From: Hymenopus coronatus
Taxonomy: Eukaryota; Arthropoda; Insecta; Mantodea; Hymenopodidae
Length of the DNA stretch: 64,000 nt
Reading direction: 5' to 3'
Assembly (NCBI GenBank): GCA_030762935.1
Contig: CM060900.1
Location: 112,868,620 to 112,932,619, forward strand
Shown: positions 44,130-54,871 of the stretch, in pieces
How positions within the stretch are numbered: the first letter of the stretch is position 1
Layout: each line of letters begins with the position of its first letter
Made by a program: the position numbers and the translations under genes
Notes under the pieces: model-generated
Databases searched by the model: none
Told to the model about the DNA's origin: nothing
The model's input: the letters and a program-made list of their open reading frames with translations, nothing else

Positions 44130-45266
44130 TTATTGATAAAGAATATTATCTCATATTTTAATAATTAAGGGATTTAAGATATAGTAAAGGAAATATAAAA
44201 TGGTTAAAATTTGTCCTGTTAAAATATAAGGGTCTTCAACGGGTCGGGCTCCAATTCAGGTTAATAGAATTACAATTATAACTATGGTTCAGAATATAAA
44301 TTGATTAATCGGATAATATTGTAATCCTCGTGAATTTGTAATGGTTAGGGGTATAAAAAATAAAATTGCAATTGATATAACTAAGGCAATTACTCCTCCT
44401 AATTTATTAGGAATAGATCGTAAAATGGCATAAGCAAATAAGAAATATCATTCTGGTTGAATATGAACTGGTGTCACTAATGGATTAACAGGGATAAAAT
44501 TATCTGGATCTCCTAAAATATAAGGTTCTTTTAGGGATAATAAAGATAGGATAATAAATAATATAATAAATCCTAAGATGTCTTTAAATGTGAAATAAGG
44601 ATGAAATGGAATTTTATCAATATTTCTATTTAATCCTAATGGGTTATTGGATCCTGTTTGGTGTAGAAATAATAAATGGATTATAACTGTTGCTGCTACA
44701 ATGAATGGGAGAACAAAATGAAATGTAAAAAATTGGTTTAAAGTTGCATTATCAACGGCAAAACCACCTCATACTCATTGAACTAGATCAATACCTAAAT
44801 AAGGAATAGCTGATAATAAGTTAGTAATTACTGTAGCTCCTCAAAAGGATATTTGTCCTCAGGGTAATACATAACCTATAAATGCTGTTGCTATAACTAA
44901 GAATAGAATTACTACACCAACTATTCATGTATAATAAGATTTATATGAGCCGTAGTATATTCCTCGTCCAATATGTAAATAAATACAAACAAAAAATATT
45001 GAAGCACCATTTGCATGTAAAGTACGTAGGAGTCAACCATAATTTACGTCTCGACAAATATGAGCTACACTGGAAAATGCTAAATCAATATGGGCTGAAT
45101 AATGTATTGCTAAGAATAAACCTGTTATAATTTGAATTCCTAAACATAATCCTAAAAGAGAACCAAAATTTCATCAAGTTGAAATATTTGATGGTGTTGG
45201 TAAATCAACTAGGGCATTATTGGAAATTTTAATTAGAGGATGAACTTTACGTAAGGGTTTAAACAT
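44130..45266 (-). pseudogene. cob: cytochrome b, frame intact under mitochondrial code (NUMT copy)
   Basis: Minus-strand ATG at 45,266 ([20 protein letters not shown]) to TAA at 44,130-44,132; 1,137 nt is an exact 379 codons, the usual insect length. The segments read from both ends are normal cytochrome b sequence ([37 protein letters not shown]). TGA and ATA codons require the mitochondrial code, so it cannot be expressed from the nucleus. The ATG overlaps the ND6 stop by one base. Confidence 0.9.
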
Positions 45267-45769
45267 TAATTTATTTGACGTAGGGGTCCTTTATAAATAT
45301 TGATAATTTTAACAACTGCAATTAAAGTTAAAAATAGATATGATGCAATTAAAATTATAATTATATTAATAGGTTGATTATATATTTTTAGTAAAAAATT
45401 ATTGGGTAGTAGGTTTAGTGTTAATCTATTTTCTAAATTTTCGTATAAATTTATGGAATAATTTACATTGATATAATAAATTCTTGTAAAGATAATTGGA
45501 AAAGAAATTATGATTAATAAAATTTTATTAGAATAGAAAAATATTTCATTTGAGGCTAAATTAGTTACGTATATAAATAAAACTAATATACCTCCTAAAT
45601 AAATTAGGAGTAGAACATAGGAGAATCAAAATCTTAAGGATATACATCCTCTAATTAAACATATACAAATTGTTTGTAAAAATAGAATTAATCCTATAGA
45701 TAAGGGATGATTTAGAAATAAGAATATAACTCTTAAAGTTAATATAATTCTTAATAATATATATATAAT
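45266..45769 (-). pseudogene. nad6: ND6, frame intact under mitochondrial code (NUMT copy)
   Basis: Minus-strand start taken at ATT 45,769, chosen because the frame further upstream lies within tRNA-Pro. It ends TAA sharing one base with the CytB ATG. About 167 aa, hydrophobic, with FLNHPLSMGLILFLQT and IYLGGMLVLFMYVT, both typical of ND6. Confidence 0.88.
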
Positions 45770-45770
45770 A

Positions 45771-45835
45771 TCAAAGGGTAGTTTAAAGTAAAATATTAGT
45801 TTTGGGAATTAATGATAAGAATTTCTTTCCTTTGA
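45771..45835 (+). tRNA. trnP: tRNA-Pro (UGG), NUMT copy
   Basis: Acceptor TCAAAGG/CCTTTGA is perfect. The anticodon arm TTAGT-TTTGGGA-ATTAA gives TGG. Confidence 0.9.
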
Positions 45836-45836
45836 A

Positions 45837-45903
45837 GTTTTAAAAGTAAGCAGACTTAATTTTGGTTTACAAGACCAATGTTTTATTTTTAAACTATTAA
45901 AAC
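45837..45903 (-). tRNA. trnT: tRNA-Thr (UGU), NUMT copy
   Basis: On the minus strand acceptor GTTTTAA/TTAAAAC is perfect. Anticodon loop CTTGTAA with TGT. Confidence 0.9.
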
Positions 45904-45908
45904 ATTTA

Positions 45909-46190
45909 ATGTTAATAATATTTTATTTTATATTTTTTTGTGGTTTATGGGTATTTTCTTCAAAACGTAAGCATTTATTAATAACTTTATTAAGATTAGA
46001 ATTTATTGTTTTAATTTTATTTATTATTTTATATTATTATATGGTTATAATAAATAGAGAATTGTATATAACAATATTTTTTTTATCTTTTGCAGTTTGT
46101 GAAGGGGCTTTAGGTTTATCTATTTTAGTGTCAATAATTCGTACTCATGGTAATGATTATTTTAATTCATTTGGTTTACTACAATGTTAA
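45909..46190 (+). pseudogene. nad4L: ND4L, frame intact (NUMT copy)
   Basis: 93 codons from ATG to TAA with the family signature [20 protein letters not shown] and HGNDYF. Overlaps ND4 by seven bases (ATGTTAA), the conserved insect arrangement. Confidence 0.92.
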
Positions 46191-47527
46191 TATGTATATT
46201 TTATATAATTTTTATAATTCCTTTATGTTTTATTTATGGGGGATGATATTTAATTCAGAATTTATTATTTTTTTTGAGATTAATATTTTTAGTGAATATT
46301 GATTTTTTTTGTTGAAGAGGTTTAAGATATATTTTTGGTTATGATTATTTATCATATGGGTTAGTAATATTAAGATTTTGAATTTGTATTTTAATAATTT
46401 TAGCTAGTTATTCTGTTATTTGTTATAAATTTTATAATAAGATATTTTTATTTATAATTCTTATGTTATTGATTATATTATATTTTACTTTTTGTAGATT
46501 AAATATGATTTCTTTTTATTTTTTTTTTGAAGGTAGTTTAATTCCTACTTTGTTTTTAATTTTTGGTTGAGGATATCAACCAGAACGTTTACAGGCTGGT
46601 ATTTATTTATTATTTTATACTTTATTTGCTTCTTTACCATTATTATTAGGTATTATATATATATATATATATAGTAATTTAAATTATTTAGTTTTTTCAT
46701 TATTATATATAAATAATTTTATGAATTTATTTTTATATATTAGAATAATTTTGGCTTTTTTAGTTGAAATACCTATATATTTAATGCATTTATGATTACC
46801 TAAAGCTCATGTTGAAGCTCCTGTTTCAGGGTCTATAATTTTAGCAGGAGTATTACTTAAATTAGGTGGTTATGGGTTATCACGAGTATTTGAATATTTA
46901 ATAGAAATTGGGATATTAATAAATGTATTTTGATTATCAATTAGTTTAGTAGGAGGCTTTTTAGTTAGATTAATATGTTTACGTCAAGTGGATATAAAAG
47001 CTTTAATTGCTTATTCTTCTGTAGCTCATATAGGATTAGTAATTGGGGGTTTGATAACATTAAATACTTGAGGATTTTATGTAACTTTTGTTTTAATAAT
47101 TGCTCATGGTTTATGTTCTTCAGGATTATTTTGTTTAGCTAATATTAGTTATGAACGTTTAGGTAGACGGAGATTATTAATTAATAAAGGTTTATTAAAT
47201 TTAATACCTAGAATGGCATTATGATGATTTTTATTATCTTCTTGTAATATAGCAGCTCCTCCTTCATTAAATTTATTAGGAGAAATTGGTTTATTAGATA
47301 GAATAATTGGTTGAATGTGATTAGTTATGTTATTTTTAATAATGATTTCATTTTTTAGAGCTGCTTACACTTTATATTTATATTCTTATAGCCAACATGG
47401 AATTTATTATTCTGGTATTTATAGAAGAGTAAGAGGTTATTGTCGTGAATACTTATTACTTATATTACATTGATTACCTTTAAATTTATTGATTTTGAAG
47501 AGAGATTATGTATTAATTTGATTTTAA
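46184..47527 (+). pseudogene. nad4: ND4, frame intact under mitochondrial code (NUMT copy)
   Basis: 1,344 nt, an exact 448 codons including the stop, the usual length. Motifs: FFFEGSLIPTLFLIFGWGYQ with [28 protein letters not shown], and [20 protein letters not shown] with [12 protein letters not shown]. Multiple TGA-Trp codons. Confidence 0.92.
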
Positions 47528-47532
47528 AAATT

Positions 47533-47597
47533 ACTTAAGTAGTTTAATAAAAATTGTGATTTGTGGTGTCATAGATATAATAAAATTTATCTTAGGT
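47533..47597 (+). tRNA. trnH: tRNA-His (GUG), NUMT copy
   Basis: Acceptor ACTTAAG/CTTAGGT pairs throughout with one G-T. The anticodon loop TTGTGGT includes GTG. Between ND4 and ND5. Confidence 0.9.
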
Positions 47598-47598
47598 T

Positions 47599-49337
47599 AT
47601 GATATATTTATCTTTATGTTTTATTAGTTTTTTTTTGTTAATATTTATATCATTAATAATATTAATTCTCAGTATATATTTTATTATAAATAATATCATT
47701 TATTTTATTGAATGGGAATTAATTAGATTAAGATCTTCTTCTATTGTTATAACCTTATTGTTGGATTGAATATCCTTATTATTTATAAGTTTTGTAATAT
47801 TAATTTCTTCTTTAGTAATTTTATATAGTGAAGATTATATAATAGGGGATGTTACGTTAAATCGTTTTATTTTTTTAGTCTTAATATTTGTATTATCAAT
47901 ATTTTTTTTAATCATTAGTCCTAATTTAATTAGAATTTTGTTAGGATGGGATGGCTTAGGTTTAGTTTCTTATTGTTTAGTTATTTATTATCAGAATGTA
48001 AAATCTTATAATGCTGGAATATTAACTGCTTTATCTAATCGGGTAGGGGATGTTGCTTTATTAATGGCTATTGCATGAATAATAAATTTTGGAAGATGAA
48101 ATTATGTTTTTTATTTGGATTGTTTATTTAATAAGAATGAAATGTATTTAATTTCATTTCTAGTTGTTTTGGCTGGTATAACTAAGAGTGCTCAAATTCC
48201 TTTTTCGGCGTGATTACCAGTTGCTATAGCAGCTCCTACTCCTGTATCTGCATTAGTGCATTCTTCAACCTTGGTTACAGCAGGAGTTTATTTATTGATT
48301 CGATTTAGTAAGGCTTTTCCTGGTTGGCTATTGAAATTTTTGTTAGTAATTTCTGTTTTAACAATATTTATATCAGGTTTAGGGGCTAATTTTGAGTAAG
48401 ATTTAAAGAAAATTATTGCTTTATCTACTTTAAGACAGGTTTAATAATAAGAATTTTATCTATAGGATTTGCTGATTTAGCTTTTTTTCATTTATTAACT
48501 CATGCTTTATTTAAAGCTTTATTATTTATGTGTGCAGGAATAGTTATTCATAATGTAAAAAATTTTCAGGATATTCGTTTTATAGGTAATTTATCAATTT
48601 TTATACCTTTAACTTCTGCTTGTTTTATAGTATCAAATTTTGCTTTATGTGGAATACCTTTTTTGGCTGGTTTTTATTCTAAGGATATAATTTTGGAAGT
48701 AGTTTCTTTAAGAAATTTAAATATATTTATGTATTTTTTGTATTTTTTTTCTACAGGTTTAACAGTATGTTATTCTTTTCGTTTATTTTATTATGCTTTA
48801 TGAGGAGATTTTAATTTAGTACCTATATATAAATTAAGAGAAGAAAGATGAATAATAATTTATGGAATGTTAGGATTAATAATTTTTGCGGTTATTGGAG
48901 GAAGTTTATTAAATTGAATAATTTTTTTAACTCCTTATTTTATTTGTTTACCTTTAGTTATAAAAATAATGCCTATTTTGGTCAGTATTTTAGGGTTATG
49001 ATTAGGGAGTGTAATATTTAAATATAATTTAAATTATTATTTTAATATATTTAAATATTATGGATTTATTATTTTTTCAGGCTCTATATGATTTATACCT
49101 TTAATTTTTACTAAGGGAGTTAGTTTTAAACCTTTAACAATTGGATTGGATTCAATTAAAAATATTGATTTAGGTTAAAGAGAATTTTTTGGTGCTCAAA
49201 ATTTATATTATGTTTTGATAAAAATGGGAAGATTAAATCAATGATTTCAAGTTAATAATTTAAAGTCTTATTTAATTATTTTTTTGGTTATGTTAATTAT
49301 AATAATATTTATAATTTATTCAAATATCTTATATTAA
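47599..49337 (+). pseudogene. nad5: ND5, two nonsense codons and a frameshift
   Basis: Starts ATG at 47,599. The core motif NLISILLGWDGLGLVSYCLV is present, as are AQIPFSAWLPVAMAAPTPVS and [20 protein letters not shown] at 48,397-48,399 replaces a conserved Tyr/Trp-type codon after GANFE. A 4-bp loss near 48,437 shifts the frame, which then runs with HLLTHALFKALLFMCAG. A second TAA at 49,176-49,178 stands where TGA (Trp) is expected before SEFFGAQNLYYVL. The frame ends at 49,335-49,337, overlapping tRNA-Phe; a truncated stop just before the tRNA is possible in the source genome. Confidence 0.92.
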
Positions 49338-49384
49338 AGAGTATAACACTGAAGCTGTTATTGAGATAACTATTATCTTTGCAT
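49318..49384 (+). tRNA. trnF: tRNA-Phe (GAA), NUMT copy
   Basis: Acceptor ATTCAAA/TTTGCAT pairs at six of seven. D-stem TCTT/AAGA. The anticodon arm TAACA-CTGAAGC-TGTTA gives GAA. Confidence 0.85.
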
Positions 49385-49386
49385 AT

Positions 49387-49451
49387 ATTTATAAAAATAA
49401 ATATTTTATTTTTACAATGAAAATGTAATGTTTTATTTAAACTATATAAAT
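49387..49451 (-). tRNA. trnE: tRNA-Glu (UUC), NUMT copy
   Basis: On the minus strand acceptor ATTTATA/TATAAAT is perfect. The anticodon arm TTACA-TTTTCAT-TGTAA gives TTC. Confidence 0.9.
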
Positions 49452-49456
49452 AAATT

Positions 49457-49521
49457 AAGATGTAAATGGGTTTAACCACTTGAACATTAAGTTAGCAGCT
49501 TATATTCGATTAACACATCTT
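49457..49521 (-). tRNA. trnS1: tRNA-Ser (GCU), NUMT copy
   Basis: On the minus strand acceptor AAGATGT/ACATCTT is perfect. The anticodon loop contains GCT (AAGCTGCTAACTT). Reduced D arm, as usual for this tRNA. Confidence 0.9.
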
Positions 49522-49522
49522 C

Positions 49523-49588
49523 TTAATTGGAATAATTTATTCAATTTTATCATTAACAGTGATAAACCTCTATTTTGGTTTCAACTAA
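49523..49588 (-). tRNA. trnN: tRNA-Asn (GUU), NUMT copy
   Basis: On the minus strand acceptor TTAGTTG/CAATTAA. The anticodon arm ATCA-CTGTTAA-TGAT gives GTT. Its last bases overlap the first tRNA-Arg copy. Confidence 0.88.
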
Positions 49589-49652
49589 ATAAGGATATTT
49601 ATTTATCTTCCTATCAGGTCGAAACTGATTACAATTAATTTGCTTCTTACTT
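49587..49652 (-). tRNA. trnR: tRNA-Arg (UCG), copy A of a tandem duplication
   Basis: On the minus strand acceptor AAGTAAG/CTTATTT, anticodon arm ATCAG-TTTCGAC-CTGAT (TCG). Both stems are intact. Confidence 0.88.
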
Positions 49653-49662
49653 AATTTCAACT

Positions 49663-49728
49663 AAATAAGGATATTTATTTATCTTCCTATCAGGTCGAAA
49701 ATGATTAAAATTATATTGCTTCTTACTT
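49663..49728 (-). tRNA. trnR: tRNA-Arg (UCG), copy B of a tandem duplication
   Basis: Starts 76 bp after copy A and includes the same spacer. The anticodon stem has a mismatch (ATCAT opposite CTGAT) and a few further changes, so this copy is probably the drifting one. Confidence 0.85.
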
Positions 49729-49743
49729 AATTTCAACTAAATA

Positions 49744-49806
49744 AGGATGATTGATATTTCAATACTTTTTGAATGCAAATCAAATATTATATTTAACTAC
49801 AACCCT
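49744..49806 (-). tRNA. trnA: tRNA-Ala (UGC), NUMT copy
   Basis: On the minus strand AGGGTTG start and TTTGATTTGCATTCAAA anticodon arm (TGC). The acceptor 3' side has mismatches. Followed by ND3 as in other insects. Confidence 0.8.
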
Positions 49807-49814
49807 TATTTTTA

Positions 49815-49988
49815 TTAAGAGGCTCATTCTAAGGATCCTTGATTTCATTCATGGTAAAGTCCAATTGTTAAAATAAATAAGAATAAGATTCTTGTAATTA
49901 TTCATATTTTTATGTTTGATCTAGTTAAAATAATAGTTATTGGTAAAATTAGTGCAATTTCAACGTCAAAATTATTTAGTATAATCAA
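49815..49988 (-). pseudogene. nad3: ND3, C-terminal part (NUMT edge)
   Basis: Minus-strand frame with FDVEIALILPMTI and LYHEWNQGSLEWAS before TAA (49,815-49,817). The N-terminal half is missing because the mitochondrial segment ends at about 49,988. Confidence 0.88.
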
Positions 49989-52900
49989 GTACTATTTGCT
50001 GCAAGAATTGTTGCAATTGTGTACATATACAACAAATATTACAATATTATTATTCTTTACTGATTACAGTTAGAAAAGTTCTGACAAAACAGTGTTGCTT
50101 ACACTTTGTATTCATGGTATCCAAAATAGTCAATATTAAGTACTTAAATACGACAAAAAAATCAGGAGGACTCAGGTAAAATCTTGGCGCAAATCCCTTG
50201 GGCCTACTGAAGGTAATCATCAATGAAAAGGTGCACAAGCAATTTTTATTAAAAGGGGAATTATAATAAGATTATTTCATGTTCTAGTTTTTTCAAAATA
50301 ATATTATAAAGATTGGTTTTTAAAAGAATCCAGAAAAATAAATATGAGAATGCGACAGCTTGAATTAAATTGGATTTTGAAAATCAAAAGAATAGAAGTG
50401 TTTAGCACATAAGAAATGTTCAACTTAAATGAGCCATTTCTTTTAAAAACCTCATTAAACTTGACCCTTTAATACTTGCTTACCCACAGAGCACAGCTGC
50501 AAATGGAAAGAAAAGCAAGTTTGAAATGAACACTTGTAACCCACAACTATTATATATTATGTATGTACTATTTGCTGCAAGAATTGTTGCAATTGTGTAC
50601 ATATACAACAAATATTACAATATTATTATTCTTTACTGATTACAGTTAGAAATGTTCTGACAAAACAGTGTTGCTTACACTTTGTATTCATGGTATCCAA
50701 AATAGACAATATTCAATACTTGTATACGACAGAAGAAGCGGGAGGGCTCAGGGAAAATCTCGGCGCAAATCCCTTGGGCCTACTGAAAGTAATCATCAAT
50801 GAAAAGGTACACATGCAATTTTTATTAAAATGGGATTTATAATGTAATTATTTCATGTTCTATTCTTTATAAAATAATATATATAATAAAGATTGGTTTT
50901 CAAAAGAATCCAGAATAATAAAGATGAGAATGGGATAGCTTGAATTACATTTGATTTTGAAAATCAAAAGAAAAGAAGTGTTTAGCACATAAGAAATGTT
51001 CAACTTAAAAGAGCCATTACTTTTAAAAACCTCATTAAAGTTGACCCTTTAATACTTGCTTACCCACAGAGCACAGCTGCAAATGGAAAGAAAAGCAAGT
51101 TTGAAACGAACCCTTGTAACCCACAACTATTATATATTATGTATGCACTATTTGCTACAAAAAATGACGCAATTGTGTACATTTACAACAAAAAGTACAA
51201 TGTTATTATTCTTTACTTATTCCAGTTAAAAAAGTTTTGACAAAACAGTGTTGCTTACACTTTGTATTCATGGTATCCAAAATAGTCCATATTGAATACT
51301 TAAACACGACAAAATAATCGGGAAGACTCAGGTAAAATCTCGGCGCAAATCCCTTGGGCCTATTGAAGGTAATCATCAATGAAAAGGTGCACAAGCAATT
51401 TCTATTAAAAGGGGAATTATAATAAGATTATTTCATGTTCCATTTTTTATAAAATAATATATATAATAAAGATTGGTTTTTAAAAGAATCCAGAATAATA
51501 AAGATGAGAATGTGACAGCTTGAATTAAATTGGATTTTGAAAATCAAAAGAATAGAAGTGTTTAGCACATAAAAAATGTTCAACTTAAATGAGCCATTAC
51601 TTATAAAGACCTCATTAAAGTTCACCCTTTAATACTTGCTTACTCACAGAGCACAGCTGCAAATGGAAAGAGAAGCAAGTTTGAAACGAACACTTGTAAC
51701 CCACAACTATTCTATATTATGTATGTACCATTTGCTACAGGAATTGTTGCAATTGTGTTCATTTACAACAAAAAGTACAATGTTAGTATTCTTTACTTAT
51801 TCCACTTAGAATAGTTCTGACAAAACAGTGTTGCTTACAGTTTGTATTCGTGGTATACAAAATAGTCAATATTAAATACGAAAAAACAAGCGGGAGGACT
51901 CAGGTAAAATCTCGGCGCAAATCCCTTGGGCCTAATGAAGGTAAACATCAATGAAAAGGTGCACAAGCAATTTTTATTAAAAGGGGAATTGTATTAGATT
52001 TTTCATGTTCTATTTTTTATAAAATAATATATTTCACAAAGATTGGTTTTTAAAAGAATCCAGAATAATAAAGATGAGGATGCGATAGCCTGAATTAAAA
52101 AGAAATGGATTTTGAAAATCCTAAGAATAGAAGTGTTTAGCACAAAAGAAATGTCCAACTTAAATGAGCCATTACTTTTAAAAACCCCATTAACGTTGAC
52201 CTTTGAAACCAGCATCCCAACAGAGCACAGCTGCAAATGGAAAGAAAAGCAAGTTTGAAACGAACACTTGTAACGCACAACTATTATATATTATAAATGT
52301 ACTATTTGCTGCAGGAATTGTTGCAATTGTGTACATATACAACAAATATTACAATGTTGTTATTCTTTGCTGATTCCAGTTAGAAGAGTTTTGACAAAAG
52401 AGTGTTGCTTACACTTTGTATTCACAATATCCAAAATAGTCTATATTAAATACTTAAATACGACAAAACAATGGGGAAGACTCAGGTAAAATCTCGGCGC
52501 AAATCCCTTGGGCCTATTGAAGGTAATCATCAATGAAAAGGTGCACAAGCAATTTCTATTAAAAGGGGAATTATAATAACATTATTTCATGTTCTATTTT
52601 TTATAAAATAATATATATAATAAAGATTGGTTTTTAAAAGAATCCAGAATAATAAAGATGAGAATGCGACAGCTTGAATTAAATTGGATTTTGAAAATCA
52701 AAAGAATAGAAGTGTTTAGCACATAAGAAATGTTCAACTTAAATGTGCCATTACTTTTAAAACCTCATTAAAGTTGACCCTTTAATACTTGCTTACCCAC
52801 AGAGCACAGCTGCAAATGGAAAGAAAAGCAAGTTTGAAACGAACACTTGTAACCCACATCTATTATATATCATGTATGTATTATTTGCTGCAAGAATTGT

Positions 52901-53128
52901 TGCAATTGTGTACATGTACAACAAATATTACAATGTTATTGTTGTTTGCAGATTCCAGTTAGAAAAGTTGTGACAAAACAGTGTTGCTTACACTTTGTAT
53001 CCGTGGTATACAAAATAGTCAATATTAAATACTTAAATACGACAAAACAAGCGGGAGGGCTCAGGGAAAATCTCGGCGCAAATCCCTTGGGCCTACTGAA
53101 GGTAATCATCAATGAAAATTTTGCACAA
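49989..53128. repeat. ~580-bp satellite, block 3 (about 5.4 units)
   Basis: Anchors at 50,200, 50,776, 51,356, 51,928, 52,510 and 53,089 (spacings 576, 580, 572, 582 and 579). Starts mid-unit at the NUMT junction and ends at element III after the TTTTGCACAA run. Units differ by a few percent and small indels, more between units than in the last units before elements II and III. Confidence 0.95.
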
Positions 53129-53639
53129 CCCCTTATCATTTCAGTTATAGAGGGCCGCAGGGGCGCAGCGTTGTTTCATTCTTCGAGGTTTCACGGAGAG
53201 AGAAGGATATCCCGCTACAGGGGTTTCTGTTTCGGCCGGGGCTCACACTCTCTCCCGAAACTCGAGAGGGCTGACATCTACTCTGGGCAGCAGCTACGGC
53301 ACCACCTATCGGCGGATCTGGCAGCAGCAGCGGCAGGAGCCACGGCAGCATCCCCCCAGCGGCAACGCAGTGGGCATTCGTCCCTCTACTAGCTTGCAGC
53401 TCCGACGCCTGCGGGTGCTCGGCATCTATACAGCGGCAATGCAGTGGGCTCTGACCCCCTATTAGCTTGCCGTTCCGCCGCCAGTGTGCGAGCGGCCCTA
53501 CAGACAGCTTGCTGTCATTTTGTAAAGAGCAGGAACACCCCTACTTTCCTACTCCTCTTCTACTGTCATCTTTCTTTTCATTGACCTGACAAGACCGACT
53601 GACAACGGAAACAGCGGGTCCGTAAGGCCAGAACCAAGG
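53129..53639 (+). promoter_or_regulatory. element III 5' leader, probable internal promoter
   Basis: 511 bp with no difference from the element II leader that I could find by eye. GC-rich, no ORF. Confidence 0.5.
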
Positions 53640-54620
53640 GTGAAGGCGATTGGCCTGAAACCTCCAGCCGATATGGCTCGCACAGGCGCCTCTTCTAAGG
53701 AGGTCCGGTCCTCTGCGGACGGCCGTAGGGCAACCGCACCTACCCTGACCAGTGACGACGGGCAACAGCCAAACACCAGTCAACCTACTCCCTCACCAGA
53801 GACGGCCGAACCTTCGCGCAAGCGAAGCAGGACGTCTATTGGCGGCAGCAACAGGCGCAAGCCATCTTCGCCTCACCGCCTCGTAGCGGTTGAGAGTGTA
53901 CACACCAGTCAGGACCCCACCAGTCCTTACACCATCCCTATGCCCGACTCCGACACCGAACCTGACGGGCCGTGGATAACTGTCCACGCAGGGGGCCGCA
54001 GAAGCGGTCGTTCCTGCCCCAATCCAACCGCACCACCACAGGGAATTAACCAACCCCCAACCCAAGGGGGGCGCAAAATCCCGCCTATAGTTGCCGACGC
54101 TTTCCGCAACCACGTTGTGGTAATGAGAAAGCTGGCAACGAAGCTTAGGGGCCCCTTTGAGGCCCGGCGGAAGCTAAGAAAAGTCCACCTCCATACCTCC
54201 TCGGAAAGGGATTTCGAGGCAGCGAAGGCTGTATTACGAAACGAACAAATCCCGTTCTACAGCTACTCGCTGCAGCGGCCCTACGTGGAGCGTAGGATAA
54301 TACGGGGCCTTGACTCCGACTGCATCCCTGAGGATGTCAAAGCGGCCCTTCAGGACGAGTACAACATCACCCCTACCTCCGTGGCACGTCTCAGTAAGAC
54401 GGTGGCAACAGACGACGGCACTCAGCGAGTGCCTATGCCCTTACTCCTGGTCGTGGTACCAAGGGAACGCGCCCAGACAGTTCAGCCGATAGACGCCGTC
54501 CGTCGGCTTATCTTCACCGTCGTGCGTATCGAAAGATACCACAGCAAAGAGGGACCTGTGCAGTGCCATAGGTGCATGGGCTTCAATCACTCTAGCAGTG
54601 TGTGCGAGCGCAAGCTCGCA

Positions 54621-54633
54621 TGTCTGCGGTGTG
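54621..54633 (+). repeat. 13-bp target duplication, left copy
   Basis: TGTCTGCGGTGTG, identical to 60,495-60,507. Element II has TGCCTG at this place; both duplicates carry the T, so the change predates insertion. Confidence 0.95.
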
Positions 54634-54651
54634 ATGATGATGATGGTGTTT

Positions 54652-54687
54652 AAGGGCGCTCAACTGCCGAGGTCATAAGCGCCCTTA
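54652..54687 (-). other. 3' UTR stem-loop of element IV
   Basis: TAAGGGCGCT (54,651-54,660) and AGCGCCCTTA (54,678-54,687) form a perfect 10-bp stem with a 17-nt loop, just inside the simple-repeat tail. Such 3' structures are commonly what a non-LTR RT recognises on its RNA; that role is inferred here. Confidence 0.75.
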
Positions 54688-54871
54688 CGATTAAAACTTG
54701 GCAATAGCCAGTAAGAAAATACCAAACAAAAAAGTAAACACAAATAAAAGAGCTAACACAGTTGAAACGGAAGTAACAGAAACGTCCAGCCCTCTAACCA
54801 GAGCTGGATATAAAACTCCATCTAAAATCAACACATTAAAACCAAAAGGGTTTAAAAAAACCGCTATCACA

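Larger units (their letters stand above)
40556..49988. pseudogene. large nuclear mitochondrial insert (NUMT), 9.4 kb
   Basis: Continuous mitochondrial DNA from the control region through 12S, 16S, ND1, CytB, ND6, ND4L, ND4 and ND5 to part of ND3, in the ancestral insect order but reverse complemented. The left edge joins Jockey ORF2, and the right edge joins the satellite in mid-unit. Damage supports a nuclear copy: frameshift at a T21 run in ND1, two TAA stops and a 4-bp deletion in ND5, and duplicated tRNA-Arg. The other genes have full-length frames under the invertebrate mitochondrial code, so the transfer looks recent. A misassembly that joins real mitochondrial reads is the main alternative. 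Confidence 0.88.

Noticed and set aside
44927..45130. 67-codon plus-strand ORF within CytB
   Set aside because: Antisense of an intact mitochondrial CytB frame under code 5.
40556..49988. Functional mitochondrial genome contig
   Set aside because: Joined to nuclear retroelement and satellite on both sides and carries ND5/ND1 lesions; kept only as an assembly-artefact alternative.
31150..53128. CRISPR-like or LTR interpretation of the 580-bp repeats
   Set aside because: Units are contiguous head-to-tail without spacers and do not flank a pol gene as a pair; satellite is the simple explanation.
50050..53139. Recurrent ~62-codon minus-strand ORFs (MCTFSLMITFSRPKGFAPRF-like) in satellite units
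   Set aside because: They recur because the satellite repeats; each copy starts and stops by chance, several are broken, and codons show no protein-type conservation.
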